Part shown: in pieces, positions 1 through 8,387 of the stretch
Position numbering within the stretch: the stretch's first letter is position 1
Layout: every line of letters starts with the position of its first letter
Assembly: GCF_003029735.1 (NCBI RefSeq)
Contig: NZ_KZ686271.1
Span: 1-64,000 of the forward strand
DNA: 64,000 nt
Source: Pedobacter yulinensis
GTDB taxonomy: Bacteria; Bacteroidota; Bacteroidia; Sphingobacteriales; Sphingobacteriaceae
Direction: 5' to 3'
Translations under genes and position numbers: made by a program
Notes under the pieces: generated by a model
The model's database searches: none
What the model was told of the DNA's origin: nothing
What the model saw: the letters and a program-made list of their open reading frames with translations, nothing else

Positions 1-3000
1 GTATGATGATCAGGGGAACCTGACGCATGTATATGACCGGGCGGGCAAGAGCATCCGTTTTGGTTATGACGAACAGAACCGGGTAACCGGGCGTCGCAAC
101 CGCAACGGGATGCAGTACAGCTGGCGTTACGACAAACAGGGCCGGGTCACGCATACAGAAGGAGAAGGCGGTTACATGCGGGGGGAGATCAGGTATCACC
201 CGGATGAGGGTTACAACGAGGTGATCTACCACAAAGACAAGATCGAGCAGTACTGGTATGATCAAGACCAGCTGGTGTACAAAAAAGTGGATGCGCTGGG
301 CGGAGAAACCTGGTATGAATACAACCGCTATAACGAGCAGACCATGATGTCGAGCCCAGAGGGACGGGTAGCCGGCCAGGAATATGATGCGATGGGCAAT
401 GTAATTACCTGGTATCTGCCCGATGGCGGCCAGGAACATGCGAGCTATGACGAGGAGGGCCGGATGCTCAGCTTTACCGACGCTGCCGGTAACAAAGAAA
501 GCTGGTTGTACGACAAGTTGGGCAGGCTGGAAAGCTACCTGCAGAAAGACGGACAGATGGTCAGATATACGTATGAAGGCAACAGAAAAAAACCGGCAAC
601 AGCAACAGACGGCCGCGGTACAGAACTGCGCTGGCAATACAATGCGCTGCAGCAGGTGGTGCTGTCAGAAAGTACAGAGGGTCTGCGCAAGCGATGGGAT
701 TATGACGTTTACGGACGGTTGAAAGTTTACCAACCCGACGGCGGCAGTGAAACCCGGTGGATCCGTGACGACCTGGGTCGGGTTAGCAAAATAGCGGTCA
801 GGGGATTACAGGATCTCGAGCTGCGTTATGATGCGTACGATCTGCCGGTATTTGCCTCAGACGGCAGGGAAGAGTGGCAACTGAGTTATACGCCGATGGG
901 CAAAGTGAAAACGCAGGTTCGGAAAGCTAAAGATGAGGGGAATACACAAACCCTGAAGTTTGCATACGATCCCTGGGATAACCTGTCGGCAGTGATCAAT
1001 GAAAAAAGTGAGGAATACAGGTTTCATCTTGACGCGTGTGACCGGGTGATCAAAGAAATTCATTTTGACGGGCAGGAGGAAAACTTCCGGCTCAATGCCG
1101 ATGGGCAGGTGGTTCAGAAAACCTTTGCCGATGGTAGGGTGAGCTACCATTCTTACGATCAGGGGGGCAGGCTGGTGTACACCCGTTTTGACGATGGCAC
1201 GTACCAGGCCTTCCAGTATGATAAAAACGGGCTGCTCGTGCTGGCAGAAAACGAAAACTCGACGGTTGCAATCAGGCGGGATGCGCTTGGGCGGGTGACC
1301 GAAGAAGACCAGGATGGCCACAAAGTGCAATACCAATATGATGCGGCCGGAAATCTGCAAACATTGAGCAGCTCGCTGGGTGCCTCCGTACAATATGCGT
1401 ATGACCCGCTGGGTTTCCTGAAAGAAATGACTGGCAGTCTGCCTGGCATGGACAATTGGCAGGCCGTGATCAGCAGGGACCCGTACGGACGGGAAACCAT
1501 CCGGCATTCAGGAAACCTCAGACAGTTTAATGCATATGATCAGGTAGGCAGGCCATCTATGCAGCGCGTAGAGGCGGGTGGTATGCAGCAAAGCTACCGG
1601 CAATACAACTGGGGCCACAACGATAATCTGTTATCCTTATTGAATAATGTAACCGGCAACCGTACCGATTTCCGGTACGATACGTTCGGAAGTTTGTTCG
1701 CCGCCAGTTACAGTGACGATTCTGTGGTTCAGTACAAGGCACCTGATGAAGCCGGTAACCTGTACCGGCGGGCAGACCGCACCGACCGGCGATATGACCG
1801 GGGCGGAAAACTGCTCAAAGACGACCAATGGTACTACCGTTACGATGCCTGCGGTAACCTGCTTCAAAAAAGTAAAAGGAATATAAATGGGCTTGAAGCC
1901 GCACGAAGCCCGGAGCCTGCAAAGGAAGCTTCAGCAGGGCTGTTCGGTGGTACGGTTAGCTGGAAGACGGTATTGCCGGGTACGGCGACCGATCAGCAGG
2001 TTGGCGGCCTGGCTGATGCCGAACCGGATACACCTGAATGGCAGCCCGGCGACTGGGCTTACAGCTGGAAAGACAATGGCATGCTGCAGGCCGTCAGGAA
2101 CCCGGAAGGTGAGGCAATCCGTTTTGAATACGACGCCCTTGGCCGGCGGACGGCTAAAATTAGCGGAGGCCGGATCAGGCGTTTTGTATGGCAAGGGAAC
2201 GTGTTGCTGCATGAATGGGAATACGCGCTGGCAGATCGGCCGCAGGCCGGTGTCTCGGTCTCGGGCAAATTAGCGGCCGGGCCAGAACCGGTGAAAAATC
2301 TCATCACCTGGCTGTATGACCAAAGCAATTATACACCTGTAGCAAGGTTGCAAGACGATCGGCGCTACACCATTGTGAGCGATTACCTCGGCACGCCCAC
2401 AGAAGCCTATGATGAGCGCGGGTACAAAGTGTGGAGTTGTGAGCTGGATATTTATGGCAAAGTACGTAAATTGACCGGCGACCGCAGTTTTGTCCCTTTC
2501 CGGTACCAGGGGCAATACGAGGACGCGGAAACCGGCCTGTATTATAACCGTTTCAGGTACTATGACCCGGAGAGCGGGTTGTATATCAGTAAAGACCCGA
2601 TCGGCCTGGAAGGAGGAACAAGAGTTTATGGTTATACTAAAAATGTTAATTCAGAGATAGACCCACTGGGGTTAAATTCAATTGCAAACAAATTTCCTGA
2701 TGATCCGATTCCACCGAATGCCAAGGTGATTAGCCACCAGATTATAGATGGCAATATAAAAGTGCCGAACGGACTGAAGGAGGTTGATTATGTTGTAACA
2801 TTAGATGGTGAGTTAAGAGTTGGCAACAAGCATCAACTGCTAGGCGACAATAAAAATGTTCAGGCGGCTGGTCAGCTCAAATTGAATGGAAGGGGACAGA
2901 TCAGGCGCCTTGACAACAGATCAGGGCACTACAGACCAACTATCGAGGAGTCGATGAGATTCCCGGATATCATCAGAAGTACAGGTGTTTCTTTATCCGG

Positions 3001-3088
3001 GGCAACATTCGAAGTCTCTGAATTTAAATTTGATGCCGATGGCTTCATTATAAGCGATAAAGTTGTCTATAGAGAAATATGCAAATGA
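1..3088 (+). CDS. Rhs/YD-repeat polymorphic toxin, 5' end outside the window
   Basis: The reading frame is already open at base 2, so the gene begins upstream; the first in-frame ATG (110) is not its start. The product is built of tens of YD repeats (YDxxGxL / YDxxGR type), which in this family form a hollow beta shell that encloses a C-terminal toxin. The shell ends in the typical RHS core box near 2550-2675 (RYYDPESGLY, KDPIGL, then DPLGL at 2660-2674). The last ~137 residues after DPLGL are a separate, clearly AT-richer tip with an SGHYRPT motif, which I take to be the toxin domain; I do not recognise its enzyme class. The following gene overlaps it by 4 bp (ATGA) and is the likely immunity gene. 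Secretion route is not visible in the window. The family call is firm; the toxin role is inferred from architecture. Confidence 0.9.
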   Translation, partial: YDDQGNLTHVYDRAGKSIRFGYDEQNRVTGRRNRNGMQYSWRYDKQGRVTHTEGEGGYMRGEIRYHPDEGYNEVIYHKDKIEQYWYDQDQLVYKKVDALGGETWYEYNRYNEQTMMSSPEGRVAGQEYDAMGNVITWYLPDGGQEHASYDEEGRMLSFTDAAGNKESWLYDKLGRLESYLQKDGQMVRYTYEGNRKKPATATDGRGTELRWQYNALQQVVLSESTEGLRKRWDYDVYGRLKVYQPDGGSETRWIRDDLGRVSKIAVRGLQDLELRYDAYDLPVFASDGREEWQLSYTPMGKVKTQVRKAKDEGNTQTLKFAYDPWDNLSAVINEKSEEYRFHLDACDRVIKEIHFDGQEENFRLNADGQVVQKTFADGRVSYHSYDQGGRLVYTRFDDGTYQAFQYDKNGLLVLAENENSTVAIRRDALGRVTEEDQDGHKVQYQYDAAGNLQTLSSSLGASVQYAYDPLGFLKEMTGSLPGMDNWQAVISRDPYGRETIRHSGNLRQFNAYDQVGRPSMQRVEAGGMQQSYRQYNWGHNDNLLSLLNNVTGNRTDFRYDTFGSLFAASYSDDSVVQYKAPDEAGNLYRRADRTDRRYDRGGKLLKDDQWYYRYDACGNLLQKSKRNINGLEAARSPEPAKEASAGLFGGTVSWKTVLPGTATDQQVGGLADAEPDTPEWQPGDWAYSWKDNGMLQAVRNPEGEAIRFEYDALGRRTAKISGGRIRRFVWQGNVLLHEWEYALADRPQAGVSVSGKLAAGPEPVKNLITWLYDQSNYTPVARLQDDRRYTIVSDYLGTPTEAYDERGYKVWSCELDIYGKVRKLTGDRSFVPFRYQGQYEDAETGLYYNRFRYYDPESGLYISKDPIGLEGGTRVYGYTKNVNSEIDPLGLNSIANKFPDDPIPPNAKVISHQIIDGNIKVPNGLKEVDYVVTLDGELRVGNKHQLLGDNKNVQAAGQLKLNGRGQIRRLDNRSGHYRPTIEESMRFPDIIRSTGVSLSGATFEVSEFKFDADGFIISDKVVYREICK

Positions 3089-3459
3089 CGAAAAAGGATT
3101 TTAGAGATAACCTCTTAAAGGCGGTAGCGGAGATCGACCCCGGTATTGCTGAATACAGTTTTATGATTACACCCGTGCCGGAACAGCATGTTAAGTACAA
3201 TTCGACAGATGATCGCATCCGGCTGTGGATGATGACGGAGAAGAATACGAAGAACCGTCAGTTCACGCTCGACGGAGCCGTCGATTTCCTGGTCCAACCG
3301 AACGATCGATATCCGCTATGGGTTAGGTTAAATCTGGTCGAGTCTGACGGCCGGAAAGCTTTGATTGAATTAAAGACGAGCATGCGGTTCCGAACACCCT
3401 CGCAGTTAAAGGACAATGGGAAGGGTTATCCGCCGTTTGCAGTTGGAGAGGGCGCATAG
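3085..3459 (+). CDS. candidate immunity protein for the Rhs toxin
   Basis: A protein of 124 residues that I do not recognise. It is soluble (no signal peptide or membrane segment) and is mixed alpha/beta in look, with a run of beta-type segments (IRLWMM, FTLDGAVDFLV, LWVRLNLVE). Two starts are possible: ATG at 3079 and ATG at 3085. I chose 3085 because it gives a 4-bp ATGA overlap with the rhs stop, the usual sign of translational coupling. A small gene tightly coupled to the 3' end of an Rhs gene is the standard place for the cognate immunity gene, which protects the producer by binding the toxin tip. No homology to a named immunity family is claimed. Confidence 0.6.
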   Translation: MTKKDFRDNLLKAVAEIDPGIAEYSFMITPVPEQHVKYNSTDDRIRLWMMTEKNTKNRQFTLDGAVDFLVQPNDRYPLWVRLNLVESDGRKALIELKTSMRFRTPSQLKDNGKGYPPFAVGEGA

Positions 3460-3564
3460 CACTTTTTGCGTGGCTTAAATAAATAGACCACCTTTCTCAC
3501 GGGGTTGTTTGCGACGAGGAATTTTTTAATTGGATTCAAACAGAAAGCCTACGTATAATGGTAA

Positions 3565-3777
3565 GATGGTGATGGAGCTCAAACGGATATTAAATACAGC
3601 CCGGGCAAAATCGTTTTCGATGACCTAATGATCAAACATGCGGCTAATTCCCTAGACTGTCGAATTTTCATAGGGGGCACGAATCTGATCATATCGAGCT
3701 ACGAGCGAAGACTTGCAGCAAAAACGGGGCTGCCGGAACCGACCGCTCCAGCTTTTAATTTGCCAATAGCAGAATAA
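3565..3777 (+). pseudogene. coding-like remnant without a start, 3' of the Rhs locus
   Basis: The 385 bases between the immunity gene and the next gene hold no complete gene. One frame from 3565 to the TAA at 3775-3777 reads about 70 residues with protein-like composition (for example GKIVFDDLMIKHAAN, then GGTNLIISSYERR and TGLPEPTAPAFNLP). There are stop codons just upstream and no good start. A second frame (about 3532-3627) also reads protein-like until its own stop, which would fit a frameshifted gene. Orphan toxin or immunity fragments often lie 3' of Rhs genes, so a decayed module is plausible. I do not recognise the family. Confidence 0.3.
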
Positions 3778-3844
3778 TGTTTCCGCTGCGGCGCAAATCG
3801 TAGCCCGGCACACAGATAAAAGCCATAAATTAGCGGCATAAAAA

Positions 3845-4990
3845 ATGACCATGAATCTTCGCCCCTGGGCTGTACTCCTTATTGCGGTTGCTTCCTGGCT
3901 GCCTGCGGCTGCGCAATTTGACAACACCGCATTTTATAACCGGATCACAACCGACAGCACAGAAACCGGGTCGCTTAGTCTCGACTTCTATAATTTCAAT
4001 TACGTTCGCAATTACGAGTTTTTCGGCCCATTTCAGGATGGCTATACGCTGTATGGCACGCAACTGCAGCCCAGGCTGGTCTACCAGGTGCATCCAAACC
4101 TGGTCATCTCGGCGGGCGCCTGGCTGCGAAAAGATTTTGGTGCCAACGGAATTACGGATGCCAAACCGTTGTTCCAGCTGAAATACCAGAAAGCGTCAAC
4201 TTCGCTGATCTTTGGAAGTTTGGAGGGCGGGCTACACCACCGGTATATTGAACCGCTCTATGATTTTGAAAGACAACTGACCAACCCGGTCGAATATGGC
4301 ACGCAATTCATTATTGACAAGGAAAAATTCTTTCTCGATGCCTGGATTGCCTGGCAGAAAATGATTTATAAACCATCGCCGGTTAAAGAGGAAATCCTGG
4401 CTGGCCTGTCTGTTGAAAAAGCTGCGGTGAAAAATGAATCCTTGCAGCTGAGCTTTCCGGCGCAGCTCATGGTATACCACCAGGGCGGACAAATCGATAC
4501 GCTCAAATCGGTTCCTTTGTCGACCGTTTTTAATGGATCGGCAGGTTTCAAGTTGCATAAAACCTCTGCCGGCTTTCTTGCCGAAGTATTTACAGACAAC
4601 TATGTCGTGGCCTACAAAGATTTCTCGCCGGAAAAGAGACGGGCGTATGACGCTGGCTTCGGTCTTTGGCTGAATGCCGGTCTGCGCACACAGAAATTCG
4701 GTACCCTGATCACCTCGTTCTGGCATGGCAATAACTTTATCTCGATTAAGGGGATGCCACTTTTTCAAAGTGTCTCGCAAAATATGGGGCTCGAGGGCTA
4801 CACAGAACAGAAAAGAGACATTCTTATGTTCCGGTACGCTTACCAAAAGGAACTTTTGCCCAAACTGTTTCTCGATATCCGCCTCGAACCGCACCTGGAT
4901 CTCAGCAGTCCGAAGGTCTCACAGCTGGAGTTTTCAAATTCCTTTTTTCTCACCTACCGCGAGGACTTTCGCCTTTTTAAAAGAAAATAA
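3845..4990 (+). CDS. secreted outer-membrane beta-barrel-like protein, unknown function
   Basis: 381 residues, not recognised. The N-terminus is a signal peptide: MTMNLRPW, a hydrophobic stretch to about residue 20, then cleavage near AAAQ-FD. The mature part alternates short amphipathic beta-strands with aromatic ends (for example GYTLYGTQLQPRLVYQV, LVISAGAWLRKDFG, FEFSNSFFLTYRED-like C-terminus), and finishes in aromatic residues, which suggests an outer-membrane barrel. It may also start at the second ATG (3851). It is followed after 63 nt by the ECF sigma gene; a poly-T run and GCAACC motifs lie between, so it is probably a separate transcription unit. Confidence 0.6.
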   Translation: MTMNLRPWAVLLIAVASWLPAAAQFDNTAFYNRITTDSTETGSLSLDFYNFNYVRNYEFFGPFQDGYTLYGTQLQPRLVYQVHPNLVISAGAWLRKDFGANGITDAKPLFQLKYQKASTSLIFGSLEGGLHHRYIEPLYDFERQLTNPVEYGTQFIIDKEKFFLDAWIAWQKMIYKPSPVKEEILAGLSVEKAAVKNESLQLSFPAQLMVYHQGGQIDTLKSVPLSTVFNGSAGFKLHKTSAGFLAEVFTDNYVVAYKDFSPEKRRAYDAGFGLWLNAGLRTQKFGTLITSFWHGNNFISIKGMPLFQSVSQNMGLEGYTEQKRDILMFRYAYQKELLPKLFLDIRLEPHLDLSSPKVSQLEFSNSFFLTYREDFRLFKRK

Positions 4991-4999
4991 TTTTTTTTT

Positions 5000-5031
5000 G
5001 CAACCCTTGCAACCAATCCTTTTTATCGGTC
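5000..5031 (+). promoter_or_regulatory. candidate ECF-type promoter of the sigma gene
   Basis: GCAACC occurs twice (5000-5005 and 5009-5014), followed by CGGTC at 5027-5031, 22 nt before the sigma start. An AAC core at -35 and a CGT-like element at -10 are typical of ECF sigma promoters, and ECF genes are often autoregulated. This differs from the housekeeping TTTG / TAnnTTTG promoters elsewhere in the window. The spacing is short for the second copy and long for the first, so the call is tentative. Confidence 0.35.
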
Positions 5032-5053
5032 ATCTTCTCTATACAAACACACA

Positions 5054-5623
5054 ATGAAATTGACGCGAAGATATACGATAGATGATTTACTTGAAGGCTG
5101 TAAAGCCGGCGATCGCAAAATGCAGGAGCAGCTTTACCGTCTGACCGCTCCGAAGATGCTCGCTGTATGTCTGCGTTATGCGAAAGACCAGATGGAGGCA
5201 GAAGATGTGTTGCAAATGGGTTACGTAAAGGTGTTCAAAAAAATCAACGACTTCAGAGGCGAGGGCTCATTTGAAGGCTGGATCAGAAGAGTGATGGTGC
5301 ATACAGCCATTGAAAGCTTTCGCAGAAACCAGCGTGCCCTGCAACTGGTCGACATTGATGAAGCGCATGAACAACCGTCGACCGGGTTCGATTTTAGCCG
5401 CCTCGGTATGCAGGACCTGATGAGAGCGATTCAAAAGCTGGCAGATGGTTACCGGATGGTTTTTAACATGTATGTCATAGAAGGGTATTCACACAAAGAA
5501 ATAGGAGAAGCGCTGGGCATCTCAGAGGGAGCGAGTAAATCGCAGCTTTCAAGAGCAAGGGCCATCTTAAAAGATGAAATTATTAGAATGGAAGGATTTG
5601 GTTATGCAAACTATGCAGGATAA
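5054..5623 (+). CDS. ECF-family RNA polymerase sigma factor
   Basis: 189 residues, the normal ECF length. Region 2 spans about residues 12-90: AGDRKMQEQLYRLTAPKML, then QMEAEDVLQMGYVKVF (core binding and -10 recognition) and WIRRVMVHTAIESFRR. Region 4 is at about 110-180 with a helix-turn-helix, YSHKEIGEALGISEGASKS, that reads the -35 element. There is no region 1 or 3. It directs RNA polymerase to a small set of promoters, probably for surface or envelope functions. The next gene overlaps its 3' end and encodes a single-pass membrane protein that may act as its regulator; an outer-membrane protein follows. The target genes are not visible. Confidence 0.92.
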   Translation: MKLTRRYTIDDLLEGCKAGDRKMQEQLYRLTAPKMLAVCLRYAKDQMEAEDVLQMGYVKVFKKINDFRGEGSFEGWIRRVMVHTAIESFRRNQRALQLVDIDEAHEQPSTGFDFSRLGMQDLMRAIQKLADGYRMVFNMYVIEGYSHKEIGEALGISEGASKSQLSRARAILKDEIIRMEGFGYANYAG

Positions 5624-6371
5624 AGATTTTGATAACTTGTTCAAAGACCGCTTTGAGCATGCAACGGTCGAGCCGTCGGGGGATCTGTGGGCAAACATCA
5701 GCCAGGATCTGGAGCCGAAAAAGCGAAGGTTCAGCCTGGTGTACTGGAGTGCAGCGGCAGTGCTGCTGCTGGGTGTAGGTATCGCCTTCCTCTACCAGCC
5801 GGAAGAAAACAAGCGGCTTACCGCTGCCCGTACGCCCGATACCGGTAACAAGACGGTGCAGCAGGTGGCAGAGCCAAAAACAGCTGAGCCGGTTCCGGCA
5901 CGGCCACAAACTGAAACAAATGTTCCGGCACTCGCTGTGGTACAGCCACCGGCTGAAACCGGCAAGAGAAAGCGGGTTAGCCCGGCACAACCTGAAAGAG
6001 AACCGGCGAAGGAACAGGTGGTGCGGCATGTAAAGCCGGAAACCATGATCGCCACTGCAGACAAACCCAGGGAAACAGCTACGCAAACAGACCTGCCGCA
6101 GCAAACCGAAATTGCAATTGCCAGTGCCGAACCTAAGCCAGTCAAAAATGACGGTTTTCGCACCCAGGCGGCTTTTCCGCAGGCAGGTCAGGAAGATTCT
6201 ACGGAGGATGAGCCCAGGGAACGTTCAGGCCGCCGCGAAAGAGGGATCCTTGCTTTTGTAGGAAAAGTGAAAGACAAATTCGACAAGACAACAAAAAATA
6301 TCATTACTGAAAAAAACGGAACCATGAGCATTGACCTTGGCTTCGTCAGAATCGATAAGGAAATCAACTAA
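5613..6371 (+). CDS. single-pass membrane protein, possible anti-sigma partner
   Basis: About 252 residues from the ATG at 5613; ATGs at 5574 and 5604 are also possible, and all overlap the sigma gene, so the two are translationally coupled. The N-terminal ~40 residues (DNLFKDRFEHATVEPSGDLW) are of a type commonly seen in Bacteroidota proteins encoded after ECF sigma genes. One membrane helix follows (VYWSAAAVLLLGVGIAFLY). The rest is a long Pro/Ala/Glu/Lys-rich linker of low complexity and a short conserved-looking C-terminal tail. Position and topology suggest an anti-sigma or membrane anchor, but it lacks a recognisable zinc-type anti-sigma motif, so the function is an inference. Confidence 0.6.
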   Translation: MQDKDFDNLFKDRFEHATVEPSGDLWANISQDLEPKKRRFSLVYWSAAAVLLLGVGIAFLYQPEENKRLTAARTPDTGNKTVQQVAEPKTAEPVPARPQTETNVPALAVVQPPAETGKRKRVSPAQPEREPAKEQVVRHVKPETMIATADKPRETATQTDLPQQTEIAIASAEPKPVKNDGFRTQAAFPQAGQEDSTEDEPRERSGRRERGILAFVGKVKDKFDKTTKNIITEKNGTMSIDLGFVRIDKEIN

Positions 6372-6396
6372 TACGCACACTCAACACACAAAAAAC

Positions 6397-7155
6397 ATGA
6401 AAAGGATAGTTCTCGCTGTATTGTTAACGGGATTTTCAATCAGCAGCTTTGCACAGACAGATTCGGTAAAAACAGATACCACCGTACGTAAAACTAAAAC
6501 CATAAAAATTGGCGAGGTAGGGGTAAAATCAAAAAGTGACCGCGCTTATTTCGGGATCGGCATCGGCTTCGACTTCGGCTGGAACCGGTTCATTGACCAG
6601 GGCATCGCGGCAAACCCGCAACAGGTAAAGGACCTTTCCCTGGAACGCGGACCTAACTTTACGCTCAACTTGCTCATGGCTCGTGTTGATCTGGCAAAAA
6701 ACCATTCCGTGCGTATCAAAACAGCGCTCGGCCTTGACTACAACACGTATCATTTCCGCAAAGCCATTACGCTGCAGCCTGATCAGGATGTACTGACCTA
6801 TACGATCGATGAAAACAGAAATTTTGACAAAAACCTGCTTCGTTCAACTTATCTGCGGATCCCTTTGTTACTCGCCGTTCGCCCGGTTAAAGACTCCAGT
6901 TTCGAGCTGGCAGGCGGTGGCGAAGTTGGTGTCCTGATTTGGGGTAAGACAAAACAGATCAGCGATGAAGCCGGCAAAGTCAAGATCAAGGATACCTATA
7001 ACCTCGAGCCTTTCCGCTACGGTTTAACTTTCAGGGTTGGTTACAGCGGTTTCAACCTGTATGGTAAATACTATTTGAACGACGTATTTGCGAAGAACCA
7101 GGGTCCTGCCGGCCTAAGCAACGTAGCCTTCGGTATTTCTTTCGGCGGCATTTAA
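6397..7155 (+). CDS. outer-membrane beta-barrel protein (PorT-like)
   Basis: 252 residues from the ATG at 6397. An upstream in-frame ATG at 6331 would overlap the previous gene by 41 bp and place a polar stretch before the signal peptide, so it is rejected. The signal peptide is MKRIVLAVLLTGFSISSFAQ. A Lys-rich stretch follows, then a barrel of about eight strands with Gly/aromatic patterns: FGIGIGFDFGWNRF, NFTLNLLMARVDLA, YLRIPLLLAVRPV, ELAGGGEVGVLIWG, YGLTFRVGYSGFNLYGKYYL, and a C-terminal VAFGISFGGI. It ends the sigma operon and may be one of the sigma factor's targets. No ligand or partner can be named. Confidence 0.75.
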   Translation: MKRIVLAVLLTGFSISSFAQTDSVKTDTTVRKTKTIKIGEVGVKSKSDRAYFGIGIGFDFGWNRFIDQGIAANPQQVKDLSLERGPNFTLNLLMARVDLAKNHSVRIKTALGLDYNTYHFRKAITLQPDQDVLTYTIDENRNFDKNLLRSTYLRIPLLLAVRPVKDSSFELAGGGEVGVLIWGKTKQISDEAGKVKIKDTYNLEPFRYGLTFRVGYSGFNLYGKYYLNDVFAKNQGPAGLSNVAFGISFGGI

Positions 7156-7180
7156 AAATACACACACACAAATAAAACCG

Positions 7181-7212
7181 GTCCTGTTCCTGCAAAGGAG
7201 CAGGACTTTTTT
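7181..7212 (+). terminator. intrinsic terminator of the sigma operon
   Basis: GTCCTG at 7181-7186 pairs with CAGGAC at 7201-7206, with an inner TCCT/AGGA helix around a GCAA loop, followed by six T residues. It closes the sigma / membrane protein / barrel operon. Confidence 0.85.
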
Positions 7213-7286
7213 ATGGCCGGATCAGCTGGGGCAGCGACAACCGGGCCTTTCAGACCTTCGGCCGTATTTTTCGTTATCTTTACCCC

Positions 7287-8279
7287 GTGAGTAATTCGAT
7301 CATCCGGGTTAAAAACCTGAGTAAACAATATCTGGAAGGACAGGCATCAGGTATTTCAACTGTTTCGTTTGAGCTTGCCGCCGGAGAAATCCTGGCCATT
7401 ATCGGCGAAAGCGGCAGCGGCAAATCAACGCTGCTCAAATGCATTTATGGCTTGCTGAAACCAGACAGTGGCGAAATAGTATTCGACAACATGCGGGTTA
7501 AAGGCCCGGATGAACAGCTCGTGCCGGGCCACCCGCAGATGAAGATGGTTACGCAAGACTTTTCGCTGAACATTTACGCAAAAGTATACGACAACATTGC
7601 CTCCCAGCTTTCAAACACCAACGTCAAACTGAAGGAAAGCAAGACACTGGCCATGATGGATCAGCTTCGCATTGGCCATTTAAGAAACAAAAGAATTGTG
7701 GAACTGAGCGGCGGCGAACAACAGCGCGTAGCCATTGCACGAGCCCTGGTCAGCGACACCCGCGTGCTGCTGCTGGACGAACCGTTTAGCCAGGTCGACG
7801 CCCTGCTGAAAAACCAGCTCCGGACCGATATCAGAAAGCTCGTTGCAGAAACAGGCCTAACGGTCGTGCTTGTTTCACATGACCCGTCTGACGGGCTTTT
7901 CCTTGCGGATCAATTGCTGATCTTAAAATCTGGCCTCATGCAGCAAACGGGCCCTCCAAAGGCGGTGTACATGCGGCCGGATACGGTTTATACCGCACGT
8001 TTGCTGGGCAATGCCGTTGTGCTGAGCCGGAATGAGGCAGAAAGAATCGGCCTGAAGCCGCAGCAGGAGCAGGTTGCCTTCTATCCGGAATGGGTGACGA
8101 CAGGCGATAGCCCGGGCAGCATACCCTTCACGGTAAAAGACAGGTATTTCAAGGGGTTTTACGAAGAGCTGGTTCTGGAAAGAAACGGGGTGCAGATCCG
8201 TGCCTTGCAGCTGCAGAACGGCAAACAGCGGGATACAGATCTCATCGGGGTACATATCCCTCGGTTTCTTGAATTTTAG
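7287..8279 (+). CDS. ABC transporter ATP-binding protein (PotA/FbpC-like)
   Basis: 330 residues with a GTG start. All nucleotide-binding motifs are present: Walker A GESGSGKST (about 43), Q-loop TQDFSL, signature LSGGEQQRV, Walker B VLLLDEP and switch His in VLVSHD. About 100 residues after the ATPase domain form an extra C-terminal domain, as in ATPases of polyamine, iron or sulfate importers, where it is regulatory (TOBE-like). No permease or binding protein lies next to it, so its transporter partner is unknown. A TATCTTTA box at 7275-7282 ends only 4 nt before the GTG, so the mRNA may be leaderless. It is convergent with the lipoprotein gene, with a perfect palindromic terminator between them. 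Confidence 0.85.
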   Translation: MSNSIIRVKNLSKQYLEGQASGISTVSFELAAGEILAIIGESGSGKSTLLKCIYGLLKPDSGEIVFDNMRVKGPDEQLVPGHPQMKMVTQDFSLNIYAKVYDNIASQLSNTNVKLKESKTLAMMDQLRIGHLRNKRIVELSGGEQQRVAIARALVSDTRVLLLDEPFSQVDALLKNQLRTDIRKLVAETGLTVVLVSHDPSDGLFLADQLLILKSGLMQQTGPPKAVYMRPDTVYTARLLGNAVVLSRNEAERIGLKPQQEQVAFYPEWVTTGDSPGSIPFTVKDRYFKGFYEELVLERNGVQIRALQLQNGKQRDTDLIGVHIPRFLEF

Positions 8280-8335
8280 ATCAGACGAAGGGGTTAAAAA
8301 AAGTATTTAAAGCATGTCTGACGCTCGCTCAAAAC

Positions 8336-8371
8336 AAAACAGGCAGGTTATGATCATAACCTGCCTGTTTT
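8336..8371. terminator. bidirectional terminator, perfect 36-bp palindrome
   Basis: Bases 8336-8353 are the exact reverse complement of 8354-8371. The ends are AAAA/TTTT, so each transcript gets a stem followed by T residues. It lies between the converging ABC ATPase and lipoprotein genes and serves both. Confidence 0.9.
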
Positions 8372-8387
8372 GTTTAACTTGTGTTTG

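Noticed and set aside
857..1507. Minus-strand reading frame of 216 codons inside the Rhs gene
   Set aside because: Opposite strand of YD repeats, with low-quality composition; the Rhs frame explains the region.
4232..4894. Minus-strand reading frame of 220 codons
   Set aside because: Lies opposite the signal-peptide protein at 3845-4990, which has a far better codon pattern and N-terminus.
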